Source: Macrothele yani
Lineage: Eukaryota; Arthropoda; Arachnida; Araneae; Macrothelidae
Assembly: GCA_039090855.1 (NCBI GenBank)
Contig: CM077027.1
Coordinates: 103,768,424 to 103,832,423, forward strand
Direction of reading: 5' to 3'
Length of the DNA: 64,000 nucleotides
Both the position numbers and the translations under genes were made by a program. Shown piece by piece: positions 32,883-43,131 of this stretch. The stretch's first letter is position 1. Each line of letters starts with the position of its first letter. The notes beneath the pieces were generated by a model. That model saw only the letters and a list, made by a program, of their open reading frames with translations. It was not told the origin of the DNA and made no database searches.

Positions 32883-33304
32883 ATCCGACGCCTCCCCACA
32901 CTGTGGGAAGCCCGTCTAAATACCTATGAAGACCTAGTGCATTTATGTATCCTTAAACATTGATCTTTCTATTGCTATCACAGTTTTTTATGTAACTTTT
33001 TCATTCATATTATAAATCAGCTTGAATGGGTTTCATTTGATCACAGCTGTTGTCATTATTGTTATTATTTTGTAATGGAGTCTCTTAACCAAAATAGGAT
33101 AAACCTGTTTGATTTTTTAAAATTTTAATTACAAAATAACTGTGGCTGATTCTTCTTTAGAGTAATGGTGCATTCTCGTGCTGTTTTGTTGACTTTTGAA
33201 GATTTTGTTTTATGTTTTATTACCAGGTATTCAGCAATTTCGTGAATTGGTATTTTTTTTAAATTTGAGCATTGGGTATACAAAACATCTGTTTCAACCT
33301 ATGA
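32883..33304. other. No gene seen
   Basis: AT-rich intron-like sequence. Confidence 0.5.
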
Positions 33305-33309
33305 ATTTG

Positions 33310-33522
33310 AATAATTAATACAGACATTTAACGTGGACCAGGAACATCAAACAAAGATCTTCGCTCTTTCCACGTTTATAAGCGAGTCACGGAAAACTTC
33401 TCATTGGCCACCACCGGGAGTCGAACCCAGGGAATTTTTCCGTGACTCACTTATAAACTTGGAAAGAGTGAAGATCTTTGTTTGATGTTCCTGGTCCACG
33501 TTAAATGTCTGTATTAATTATT
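33310..33522. repeat. Palindrome made of two inverted SINE-B pieces
   Basis: The left arm runs from GAATAATTAATACAGACATT through GATCTTCGCTCTTTCCACG. The right arm is its inverse, ending AATGTCTGTATTAATTATTC. The loop holds a T-arm remnant, ACCGGGAGTCGAACCCAGGG, on the minus strand. The same tail follows the full tRNA-like head at 33655. Confidence 0.88.
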
Positions 33523-33654
33523 CATTTGCCTTCTAATTATTTGTTCAGTTGCTGCTTACCATCTTTGGCGAATCCCCAGCATTGTGCGGGGCTCCAAGAA
33601 GCAACCTGCCAAATTGGCTTGGCAGTTAGCATGTGTGAGTCCGGAAGAATTCGA

Positions 33655-33786
33655 GGCCGCTGTGGTGTAGCGGAAGCATATCCGGCGCGTAACTGTAAGA
33701 CCCTGGGTTCGACTCCCGGTGGCGGCCAATGAGAATTTTTCCATGACTCACTTATAAACGTGGAAAGAGCGAAGATCTTTGTTTGA
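33655..33786 (+). mobile_element. SINE-B copy with tRNA-like head
   Basis: The head is 33655-33728. The acceptor stem pairs GCCGCTG with TGGCGGC, the D stem pairs GTGT with GCAT, and the T-arm is CTGGGTTCGACTCCCGG. The anticodon stem does not pair, so it is not a functional tRNA. The tail has CCATGACTCACTTATAAACG and AAAGATCTTTGTTTGATG, as in the palindrome just upstream. Confidence 0.78.
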
Positions 33787-33860
33787 TGATATGAATTTGA
33801 AGTTTTGCAACAGTTTACTTGTCGTTAACCATGCCTTTGTTAATGTATTGCCTTTTTTAG

Positions 33861-34040
33861 ATACCTTACTTTGTGGGGCCTGTGGACAGTACTTCAAAAG
33901 CCTCGATGATTTTGTGTCACATAAGGGCGAGGATTGTCCTGTTAAGAAAGAGCCTTATGAAGATGATACAGGCGAAGTATTAAGTGACACTGTTGTTATT
34001 TCAAGTGACGAAGAAACTGAAGTTGTTCAGAAAACTCCAG
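33861..34040 (+). CDS. Host exon: C2HC zinc finger plus acidic region
   Basis: Acceptor TTGCCTTTTTTAG|AT and donor CCAG|GTATTT frame a 180-base exon in phase 1-1. It encodes a finger of C-x2-C-x12-H-x4-C form (CGACGQYFKSLDDFVSHK..C), then an acidic stretch with VKKEPYEDDTGE and ISSDEETEVV. This looks like the N-terminal part of a nuclear zinc-finger protein. The VKKEP motif resembles a SUMO site and SSDEE resembles a casein kinase 2 or SUMO-interaction site; both are inference. It joins in phase with 7569 upstream and 53680 downstream. The gene is not identified. Confidence 0.7.
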
Positions 34041-34252
34041 GTATTTGTGAACCACCTTTCATGTCTGTAGAATATCATCTGAACTGTCAATTTCTGTCAT
34101 TTAAAAAAAAAGAGCTTTGTGTTTGTGATAGTATAATGCTGTACTTTTTGAGTATATGTGTGGTAAATGCTTTGTTGTTCTTACATGAAGTGGTGGATAG
34201 GGTGGTGTCATTTCTCTTTAAATTTGCTGATACATGTAGTTATTTGTTAGTA

Positions 34253-34900
34253 CAGTCAAAACTTGTTTTAACGAAATGCAATATAAAAAAAGCATGTTCA
34301 AATGACAAAAAAATAATCGTGAACTTATTTGGTTTACTGTATTTATATAAGAAATATAAAATGTTATGTAGCAAAATACAATATAACAAAAAGCATGTTA
34401 CAACGCAAAAATCGTGGATTGTTTGGTTTACTGTATTTATATAAGAAATATAAAATGTTATAATGAAATACTTTACAACAAAAAACACCTGATTATAAAG
34501 CAAAATTCTCGGGGAAAATGCTCAAGCAAAACTTTATACATTGCAAATTTCTCCCTTTCTTTAAAATTCTAAATGATTTTGCTGACGTAGAACGCCAAGA
34601 AAAGAATAACGGTGACTAAATGTTTTGCCAAAAGGCCTTGTTTTAAGAAAATGAGGATTCACCAATGAAGATGAGATGGAAAATCTAAACTGTGATTCTG
34701 ATGTTTCTCCAGTAAATGCAATTGAACATTTAGAGAAAGTTGGATACTACTTACAGAACCAAGGACTTTATATTGAAGATATTAGCAGCAATCTAAATGT
34801 TATGAATACAGTTATAACTAAAGACAACAAAGAAAAATGAAAACAGACTGTACTTAGATCGGTCTTCAAAATCCAATAGGTGTGTTTGAACTCTGTTTTA
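34253..34900 (+). mobile_element. pogo/Tigger-like remnant
   Basis: It starts at TA-CAGTCAAAACTTGTTTTAACG, the classic pogo-type end. Two 104-bp tandem units with GGTTTACTGTATTTATATAAG follow, at 34331 and 34435. A C-terminal-like frame near 34660-34840 (NAIEHLEKVGYYLQNQGL, EDISSNLNVMN) resembles the end of Tigger/Jerky-type proteins. The catalytic core is deleted and the right end is not placed. Confidence 0.5.
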
Positions 34901-34954
34901 CAGTTTGCCGTATGTAAACATGCTTTGCATCAAAATGGAACTAAATAAATTGCT

Positions 34955-34962
34955 TTCATTAC
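34955..34962. repeat. Target-site duplication of hAT copy 1
   Basis: TTCATTAC, repeated exactly at 49097-49104. Confidence 0.95.
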
Positions 34963-35802
34963 CAGGGCTCCACAAATGCGGTCGCCAGGCTGCCAACGGC
35001 ACCCAAAATATTTTGGCTGGCGACTATAGTTTCAGCAGTTTTAATTAGTACAGTTATTATTATTTTTTAATGTAATGAAGCAAATTTTGAAATGATTGTA
35101 TTTTTATCTTTTACGGAAATCAGCAAACAGCGGAGTGTGTGCGGCCGCACAAACTGCGCTCTCTCTCATATCTGCCTATCCTCCACCACACATCACATGA
35201 CCGGTGGGAAAGGCTCTCTCCTCATGGTGCTGTCTGTAGCGATGCAGGAAGGGTGGGGCCCCAGAATCCTTTGCGCTGAATGAATCTTAACTGGGAAGCA
35301 TGCTCGCTGGCTGCTATGCTGCATAACACAAAATATTTGTTATAAAGGAGCTTCTGTCCCAGTCGCAACTTTCTTGACCTACTTAACAGATCAACAAAAC
35401 AACTGCATTAAGAGAGATTGATATGGAAATAAACCGTATAGATTCCCTTTTCTTCGTTTACTGTAAAGAAAAAAGTGTTTTAGTGATTATGTAATTCTGC
35501 ATAAAAACGTAATAGCTTTGCTTTTATCACTTCAATTTTTGAGTGCAAGATCTTTTTGTAAACAACTCCGTACTTTTTTTGTGCACTGTTAAAAGTAAAC
35601 CAAAGCTCTTTGTCTTCCGAAATGGGATATCATCGGAACTTGTGTCATCGCTTTGTTTCGAGTTAAGAGTTTCGGCTGTAACAACATAGCCTCAGTCTGC
35701 TACGCGTAGCGCAGGTGGCCATCGCGAAACCCATTGTTCTTTCTTTTTTTAAAGTGGGATTGGGGCATAGAATGGCAAGGTAAAAGCATGTTTTTTTTTT
35801 AA

Positions 35803-35805
<3 letters not shown>

Positions 35806-35874
<69 letters not shown>

Positions 35875-35876
35875 TT
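35806..35876. repeat. (TC)n(TG)n microsatellite
   Basis: Pyrimidine-rich dinucleotide run within hAT copy 1, at the position corresponding to 26634-26721. Confidence 0.95.
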
Positions 35877-36539
35877 AATTATTTTATTTATTAGAAAAAG
35901 CTAAAAATGCTTTTCTTCGTAATTTATTGACTTTTGCACCATATTCTTTTCTTGATTTTTGAAATATCTTCTAGATGTTTTTAAGCAGTTTTCTTGATTT
36001 TTGCTAAAATTAGTTTGCAGGTATGCAATTAGGAAATTCACTTCCATCATCAACTCTATTACTTTTAGCACCCAGACTTATGCTAAAGCAAGCAGATCTT
36101 TGAAGTTGAATGGTTGTTTCACTTTTTTGCATGAAACGCCATCGTAACACAGCAGAAGGAGCAAGATATTGAGAGTGTCATCTCCCTCCCCATCACAGGT
36201 GTGTTATCTTTTGTCCCACTGGACTTTGGGTGCCAATACCCATGACTGTGAGGGTCACAGGTGTGCTATCTTCGTCCCACTGGTCTTTGGGTTCTGTGCT
36301 GCTTATGGAGAAGCACGTGTTACTTGGCTGTTCTGATGCTTTGGAAGTATTCCGACTGTGATGATAAAAATGTATAACCAGCTTCATGCGACTTAAAAAA
36401 ATATTTGGTGCTATTTGCTTCAAATTAAAAGTGCTTGACTTCCTCAGCTCACTTCGAGGCACGGTTCTTTTATGCTCAAGTTGTTTTTATGATGGAACAA
36501 AAGAGTCTACTTTCATTTTTTCAGAAGTAACCGCCATTT

Positions 36540-38204
36540 GGAACTCCGCAAAATGATGACAAAAGCCAAACTGAACAAGTGCCTCAGATAAACAAACTTG
36601 GATTGCCTCAAAAGACTACAAGTGAAAATAAGAAAGATGGCAAAAGAAAATTTCAGAAAAAATGGTGTGAAGAATTTCATTGGTTAGCGTTTGAAAACGA
36701 TAAAGCTCCATGCAAAATATGCTCAAAATATCCCAATATTTCAGATAAAAACACAAAATTTGTTTGTGGTTTCTAGTGGCCTTCCAGAATTGAGACTTTT
36801 AAGATACACCAGCTATCGAAAATGCACAGAAACTGCATTGAGCATAATCTTGCTGTAGAAAAACCAGAGTGTACACCATTAGCAGTGTCACAAAAAGATG
36901 GATGAAAATTTTTTTAACCATCTTGAAAAGCTCTTCAACACTGCATATTATGAAGCGAAATATAATAAGCCATTTACAGATTTTTCAAATCTGATTGTGT
37001 TATTAAATAAATTTGAAGTAAATGTAAGTCTTGAACAATATCAGAATGATATGAGGTGTAAAGAGTTCATATTGCAGATAAGGTTTAGGCAAGAACTAAT
37101 TGCAGAAGTTAAACAGTGTAACCATGCAACTATCCTTCTTCATGCATCAACTGAGAAGTCCACAGTAGAAGAGTTACTTATTTATATTCACTATGTCAAA
37201 GACAAGAAAGTGAAAGAAGTGTTCCTGTCGGTAGTACCTCTTCATTCATCTACTGCGGAAGGGTACTACAAGGTCTTGGATGAAGAAATTCGGGAATTGG
37301 TTGGTTAGAAGGACAGTGGTTGGTCGGACTTGGTACAGATGGCACGGCAAATATGATTGGGAAAGAAAATGGATTAACTACAAAAATAAAAAGAAACATC
37401 CCAGATGTTGTTTCCCAACACTGTGTTGCGTTTCCCAACACTGTGTTGCTCATAAATTAAATTTGAGTGTTCTGAGCTCAATAAAAAATGTAAAATATCT
37501 AGATGAATTAGATACTGTTCTAAAAAAACTGTACAAGTTTTACCAGAACTCTCCTAAACGAATGGGACAGTTAAACAGTATTGCTAAAATTCTGAAGTCA
37601 AAGCTTCTGAAATTTCAGTATCTACACAAGGTTCGATGGGTTTCAAGCAAAGTTGATGCTTTTACTGCATTAGTAAGGAATTATATTATAGCTAATTTAG
37701 AAGATGTATCAAATGAGAAGGGGGATGATGCTGCTGTAGTCAGAGGAATTGTAAAAAAAAAAAAAAAAAAAAAAGAAAATGAAAAGTTTCAGATTTGTTG
37801 CAAAGCTGCCCTTTTTACTGGATTTTTTGTTAATCTTTAAAGAAGTTTCATTGATTTTTCAAAAGAGCAGTTACTTTTAAGCCAAGTGGGGCTACACATT
37901 AAAAGATCACTAAATGAACTTAAGAACTTGGAATCTAGGCCTGCCTCATATGAAAGCCAATTCACAAATGTGACAACTATTATTGGAAACTACTTGGGCA
38001 TTCAACTTACAAACATTGACAGTAAAAGCTTTAAGTCAGACAAGAACAAAATAATCAGCGATGGGATAAGTACCTTCAGGAACGATTTTTAGAGTCTGAC
38101 TACTTTACAAAAACTTATATAGTGTTCGACACCTTTGTCTGGCCAGAAGAAAAGCTGGAAGATTTTGAAAAAAAAGTGAAATTGAAGTTCTTGCCAAGCA
38201 CTTT
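36540..38204 (+). pseudogene. hAT transposase, copy 1, N-terminal and core part
   Basis: It reads KRKFQKKWCEEFHWLAFEN with CKICSKYP (about 36640-36740). Then 36898-37308 includes KLFNTAYYEAKYNKPF, IVLLNKFEVNVSLEQYQND and STAEGYYKVLDEE. 37320-37840 has HKLNLSVLSSIKNV and HKVRWVSSKVDAFTALVRNY. A duplicated 22-base stretch near 37408-37450 shifts the frame, and an A21 run sits at about 37755-37775. Coding stops at the LINE target site and resumes at 47571. Confidence 0.82.
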
Positions 38205-38205
38205 C

Positions 38206-38219
38206 AAAGACATCTTTCC
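38206..38219. repeat. Target-site duplication of the full-length LINE
   Basis: AAAGACATCTTTCC, repeated at 47557-47570. hAT copy 2 has a single copy at about 29050-29063. Confidence 0.95.
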
Positions 38220-39022
38220 CCGCATGGGGATAACCGGTTTTCTGGTTATTTGGGGAGTGGCGCCCCCACGGCCCGAGCTGACCTTGTGACGGAACATCTT
38301 TCTTTTTCGTATTGTACGATTACATCACCGAAGGGACAGCTAGCTGTTCATCCAGCTGCTGGAGGATGGCGTCCCCACGGCCCGAGCCGACATGGACTAG
38401 ATGTGAATTTTCACATTTTTTATGTTTTTTGTTTTATCACTTGACACGCTCCCGCCTCAGTTGTAGGTTGCTGAGGTTGTGATTATGCGCCAGCTCAGGA
38501 TTATAGTTTCTCGTTTTCTTTCCTGTCTTCTCCATTTCATGTTTCTTTCTTTGTTTTTCCGAGCTGGTTAGCTAGACCTACCTGCACGTTTGCCGTGTGT
38601 GGTGACCCGTAAGGTGGAAAAGGGGATGCTGGAGGCTGAGGTTTCTGGAGGCCTGGGTGTTGTTGTTGCCAGTTGCCAACACTCCTCTTTGCCCCCTGCT
38701 TCACCCTAAACGGGCGGCTGGGAACTAACCCACTCCTAGTCAATGAGGTCTGTGGCCGAGTGGAGCCCAGACCTCTAACGGCTTGTCGTCTCGTACGACT
38801 GGGTGAGTCTGGGGATAGGGTGGGCATGCCAAAGGGGTGTTCCCCAGGCATGGGAAAGTCTGGGTGCTCGCCGAGCGCATGTCTGCCCTATCAACTTGCT
38901 ATATCCGCTTGCTATCCCTAGAGCCGTGTCCTGCGTCCACTTGGGCTTGCGGACCTCCGGTTCTCCCTTGTTGGGCTCGATTGTGGGTGGGGAAGTTGGC
39001 GGATGAATCCTTTAAATTTTTC

Positions 39023-40276
39023 ATGGCTCTCAATGAAATTTCCCATGAACCCAAAACTAAAAGAGGTATGGAGGAAGGTTCAGGTCCTTCCGCCAAAAAA
39101 TTTGTCGCAGATGTTTCCAATGCTAGATTCTTTTTTGTGCACTCATTGGACCCTTCAAAGCCTTTGAGTGCCAAAAGTCCATTTTGGATCCACAAAGCAC
39201 TGCAATCAATTGCAAGCTCTCCTAAGAGCGTCAAGAAGCTCCAGTCTGGAGATCTTCTTGTTGAGATGTCTACTGTGGCCTACAGTTCCACACTTATCAA
39301 CACCAGCATGCTGCTCGAGACGCCTGTCAAAATAACACCACACGGTTACCTAAATTCATCTCGAGGTGTTGTCTCCTCTCGGGATCTTATTGATTGCTCT
39401 GAGGATGAACTTCTCGAAGAACTGAGGAGCCAACATGTTACGGGTGTGCGACGCATTTCTTTTAGGAGGAATGGGCAGTTTGTCCCATCCTGGAACATTA
39501 TCTTAACTTTCAACTGCCCTTCCCTGCCTACATCCATCAAGGCTGGGTATCTCCACCTCGAGGTACGCCCGTACATTCCCAACCCGTTGAGATGTTTTAG
39601 GTGCCAGTCGTACGGCCACTCTCAGCAGTCATGTAGGAGTTCTCCTAGGTGTGGACGCTGTGGTGCCACAGAGCATCTCCTCTCAGAATGTGTGGCCGAG
39701 GCCGAGTTTTGTGTGAACTGCAAGGGTTCACACCCAGCATCAGCCAAAGATTGTCCCAAGTGGAAGGAGGAGAAGGAAATCCAAAGGCTCAAAACGGTGG
39801 AAAATATTTCCTATCCTGAGGCCAGAAGAAGAGTGGTTCCCGTTACATCTGATCGGCGATCATACGCTTCAGTGGTGGTTGCCAAATCTACGGTTGCCAT
39901 ACAGACCGACGTTCAGATCTCCCCTAAATGTCCATTCAATATGGAGGAAATCATCGCAGCCGGACTGGAGGCACTCCAGTCGCGAGCTAGGGGTCTGAAA
40001 GCGGCACCCGCCACTTCACCGAAGCAGACTCACTCCAACACCAGCAAGGGAAGTCAGGCCACTTCTTCTGGCAAAAACGCCAACACTAACACCAACACCA
40101 AGGTCAAGGATAAGAAGAGCATTTCTTCTCCTTCAAAGTCTCAGCCAAACAATCAACGGCGAGCAAATCCCGCCAAGACACTTGGGACAAAGCATTCACC
40201 AATCTTGGCCCCTGGTCACACACCACCAAATCTGGGGGAACGCTCACCAGAGGAAATGGAGGCTGACCAAGTTTAA
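39023..40276 (+). CDS. LINE ORF1 protein, intact
   Basis: 417 residues from the ATG at 39023; the longer open frame upstream has no ATG. An RRM-like region contains SVKKLQSGDLLVEM and IKAGYLHLEVRPYIPNPLR. Three knuckles follow: CFRCQSYGHSQQSC (about 191-204), CGRCGATEHLLSEC and CVNCKGSHPASAKDC. A Ser/Thr/Lys/Asn-rich tail (about 330-417) is absent from the ORF1-only copy. Its role is to bind LINE RNA and package it with ORF2. It ends 29 bases before ORF2. Confidence 0.9.
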   Translation: MALNEISHEPKTKRGMEEGSGPSAKKFVADVSNARFFFVHSLDPSKPLSAKSPFWIHKALQSIASSPKSVKKLQSGDLLVEMSTVAYSSTLINTSMLLETPVKITPHGYLNSSRGVVSSRDLIDCSEDELLEELRSQHVTGVRRISFRRNGQFVPSWNIILTFNCPSLPTSIKAGYLHLEVRPYIPNPLRCFRCQSYGHSQQSCRSSPRCGRCGATEHLLSECVAEAEFCVNCKGSHPASAKDCPKWKEEKEIQRLKTVENISYPEARRRVVPVTSDRRSYASVVVAKSTVAIQTDVQISPKCPFNMEEIIAAGLEALQSRARGLKAAPATSPKQTHSNTSKGSQATSSGKNANTNTNTKVKDKKSISSPSKSQPNNQRRANPAKTLGTKHSPILAPGHTPPNLGERSPEEMEADQV

Positions 40277-43131
40277 CCATTTCCTTTTTCATTTCATTTT
40301 TACCCATGGGTTCAATAATTCAGTGGAACTGCCGAGGTTTTCGCACCAGTTTTGATGACGTGAAACATCTTTATTTGTACTCTCCGGTGTGCCTTTGTCT
40401 TCAGGAGACAAAGCTTAAACCATCGGACCTGCTTTCAGTTCGAGGCTACAGTGCATTTCGGACAGACCACTCGTCTGGAAATATAGCCTGTGGGGGTGTC
40501 GCTATTCTCGTCCCTCACAGGGTTCCGGTATCTTCCGTCGCGGTTTCCACAACTGTGCAGGCCGTGGCGGTTCGTATTTCTATGCCTGTGCCTCTTACTG
40601 TTTGCAGTGTTTATCTACCACCGGATGAGGATGTTAGCGTCTCTGTTCTGGAGAGCTTGATTGATCAGCTGCCCTCACCCTTCCTTCTTTTGGGTGACTT
40701 TAATGCTCATCATCCTTTGTGGGGTAGTGTCAGCGCCAGCGCTAGAGGTCGTCGCATAGAGTCTCTTCTGTGCTCGGCCTCTGTGTGCCTTTTGAACACC
40801 GGTGCTGACACTTACTTCCATGAGCCGACAAGATCTTTCAGTGCGATCGATTTGACCTTGGGTTCACCATCGATCATTGCTGACTGGTCGTGGACGGTGT
40901 GTAAGGATCTCCACGGGAGCGACCACTTCCCAATCGTCCTCTGGCACCATGCAAACGTGCCATATTCTGCCTCCCGCCCACCTCGATGGAGGATGGATTG
41001 TGCCAGATGGGAGGTCTTCACATCGTCCGCGGTGATATCTTCTGAAATGGTGACCCAAGAGTCAATCGACGCAGCTGTACTTAAAGTCACAACTTGTATT
41101 CTTCAGGCAGCTGATCTTTCAATTCGTAAAACATCTACGAAGCTCCCCAGAATTCCGAAACCTTGGTGGAACCCTAAATGCGCAGCGGCTAGGAGAGCTC
41201 AACACAAGGCCTGGTCTACTTTTCGGCGTTATCCAACCGAGGTTAATCTCGTTGCTTTTAAACGTGCTAAATCCTATGCTCGGTTGGTGCGTCGACGTAG
41301 CAAAAGGGAGTCTTGGATCCAGTATGTATCATCTCTTACCTCACGTGCCAATTCGAAAACTGTGTGGGAAAGGATTCGTAAGATCCGGGGTACCTACAGT
41401 TCACACCAGATTGCCATTCTCGAGAGTAACGGCTGCACATATGCTGACGTCGGGGAGATTGCAGATTGTTTGGGCGAGGCGTTTGCCTCCGTTTCGAGTG
41501 ATCTGGCGTATCCGGCCTCCTTTCATAGGATTCAATCCTCCGCGGAACGCCAGAGAATCTCTTTTGCGCTGTATACCGACACTGGTTATAACTCCCCCTT
41601 CAGCATGTGTGAACTTCGGATGGCTCTGCATCGGTCCGGGGCTACTTCTGTCGGTCCCGATGACATCCACTACGACATGCTCCGTCATCTCTCCCAGTCG
41701 TCTCTCGAGAACCTTTTAATCTTATACAACCGCATCTGGTTAGAACACAGTTTCCCGGAGTCTTGGCGAAAGGCTTTTGTTCTACCTTTTCCGAAGCCTG
41801 GCAAGGATCCTAAGTCTCCCTCTAGTTATCGCCCAATTGCTCTCACTAGCTGTCTGTGTAAAGTTCTCGAACGCATGGTTAACTCACGATTAATTCATTT
41901 TTTAGAACATCATCAATTACTTTCACCATCACAAAGCGGTTTTCGGCGTCATCGTTCACCTCACGATCATCTCCTGCACCTTGAGACATCTGTGCGCGAG
42001 GCGTTCGTGCGTAGGCAGCACCTGGTTTCTGTATTCTTTGACATCGAGAAAGCCTATGATCGTGCGTGGCGGCACGGGATTATCCGTGACCTCCACGCAT
42101 GCGGATTGCGAGGGAATCTTCCGACCTTTATTGTAAATTTTCTTCGCAATCGGGTGTTCCAGGTGCGCCTGGGTACGACGTTATCTGCAACATTCCATCA
42201 AGAATAAGGTGTTCCTCAAGGTTGAATTTTATCTGTCACATTGTTCATCCTTCGCATTAATTGTCTCCTCACAAATCTTCCTCCTGCGGTTTCGGCTACT
42301 GTGTATGTCGATGACTTGCACATCTTCTGCTCGTCATCGAGCATGCGTTTCATTGAAAGGCAGTTGCAGTCTAGTATTAATCAGATTTTTAAAGCGGCAA
42401 ATAGCAATGGTTTCGTTCTTTCTCCCGACAAGACAGCGTGTGTTCATTTCTGCCGGAGGCGTGGCCTCCATCCTGACCCCGAGCTGTATTTGGACCGTGC
42501 AGCCATTCCAGTTTTGCCGGAGACCAAGTTCCTTGGACTGACCGTCGACCGTGCGCTTACGTTCCGTGTGCACGTTCGGCGGCTCAAGATTTCCTGTCTG
42601 CGTGCTCTTTCTATTCTAAAAATCCTTTCGAGAGTTTCGTGGGGCGCAGACAGGATCTCTTTGTTTCGCATTTACCACTCCTTAATTCGGTCGAAACTGG
42701 ATTACGGCTGTATCGTGTATGGCTCGGCTCGTCCTTCCGTTCTCCGGCCTTTGGACGCTGTTCATCATCAGGCGCTGCGTCTTTGTACGGGAGCATTTCG
42801 AACATCTCCGATTCCCAGCCTTTACGCTGATGCGAACGAACCATCGCTTGAATTACGCCGTCTGCAGCTGTCTGTCCACTTTTACTTAAAACTTCGGTCT
42901 CTTCCAGACCATCCTTTGTACGGTGCAGTTTTCCATCCTCAGCATGCTGGTTTATTTGCGAACCGGCCCTCGTGCGTTCCAACCTTCGGTCTTCGTATGG
43001 CGGCCGTAGCTCGTGATGCAGGGCTCGACTTGTCGCTTGTTGCAGCGACCAGGGGCTTTGGGGATCCTCCATGGCACCCACTTGGTGTCATGGTTGATAC
43101 CACCTTTACGTCTTTCGACAAATCCTCAACC

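Noticed and set aside
33655..33728. Functional tRNA gene
   Set aside because: The anticodon stem does not pair, and the head is attached to a repeated tail.
34041..34444. Continuation of the zinc-finger frame past 34040
   Set aside because: The sequence turns AT-rich and low-complexity directly after a good donor site, and then enters a pogo-like end.
38837..39022. N-terminal extension of LINE ORF1 upstream of 39023
   Set aside because: It has no ATG in frame at its start, and it corresponds to 5' leader sequence also seen in the other LINE copy.
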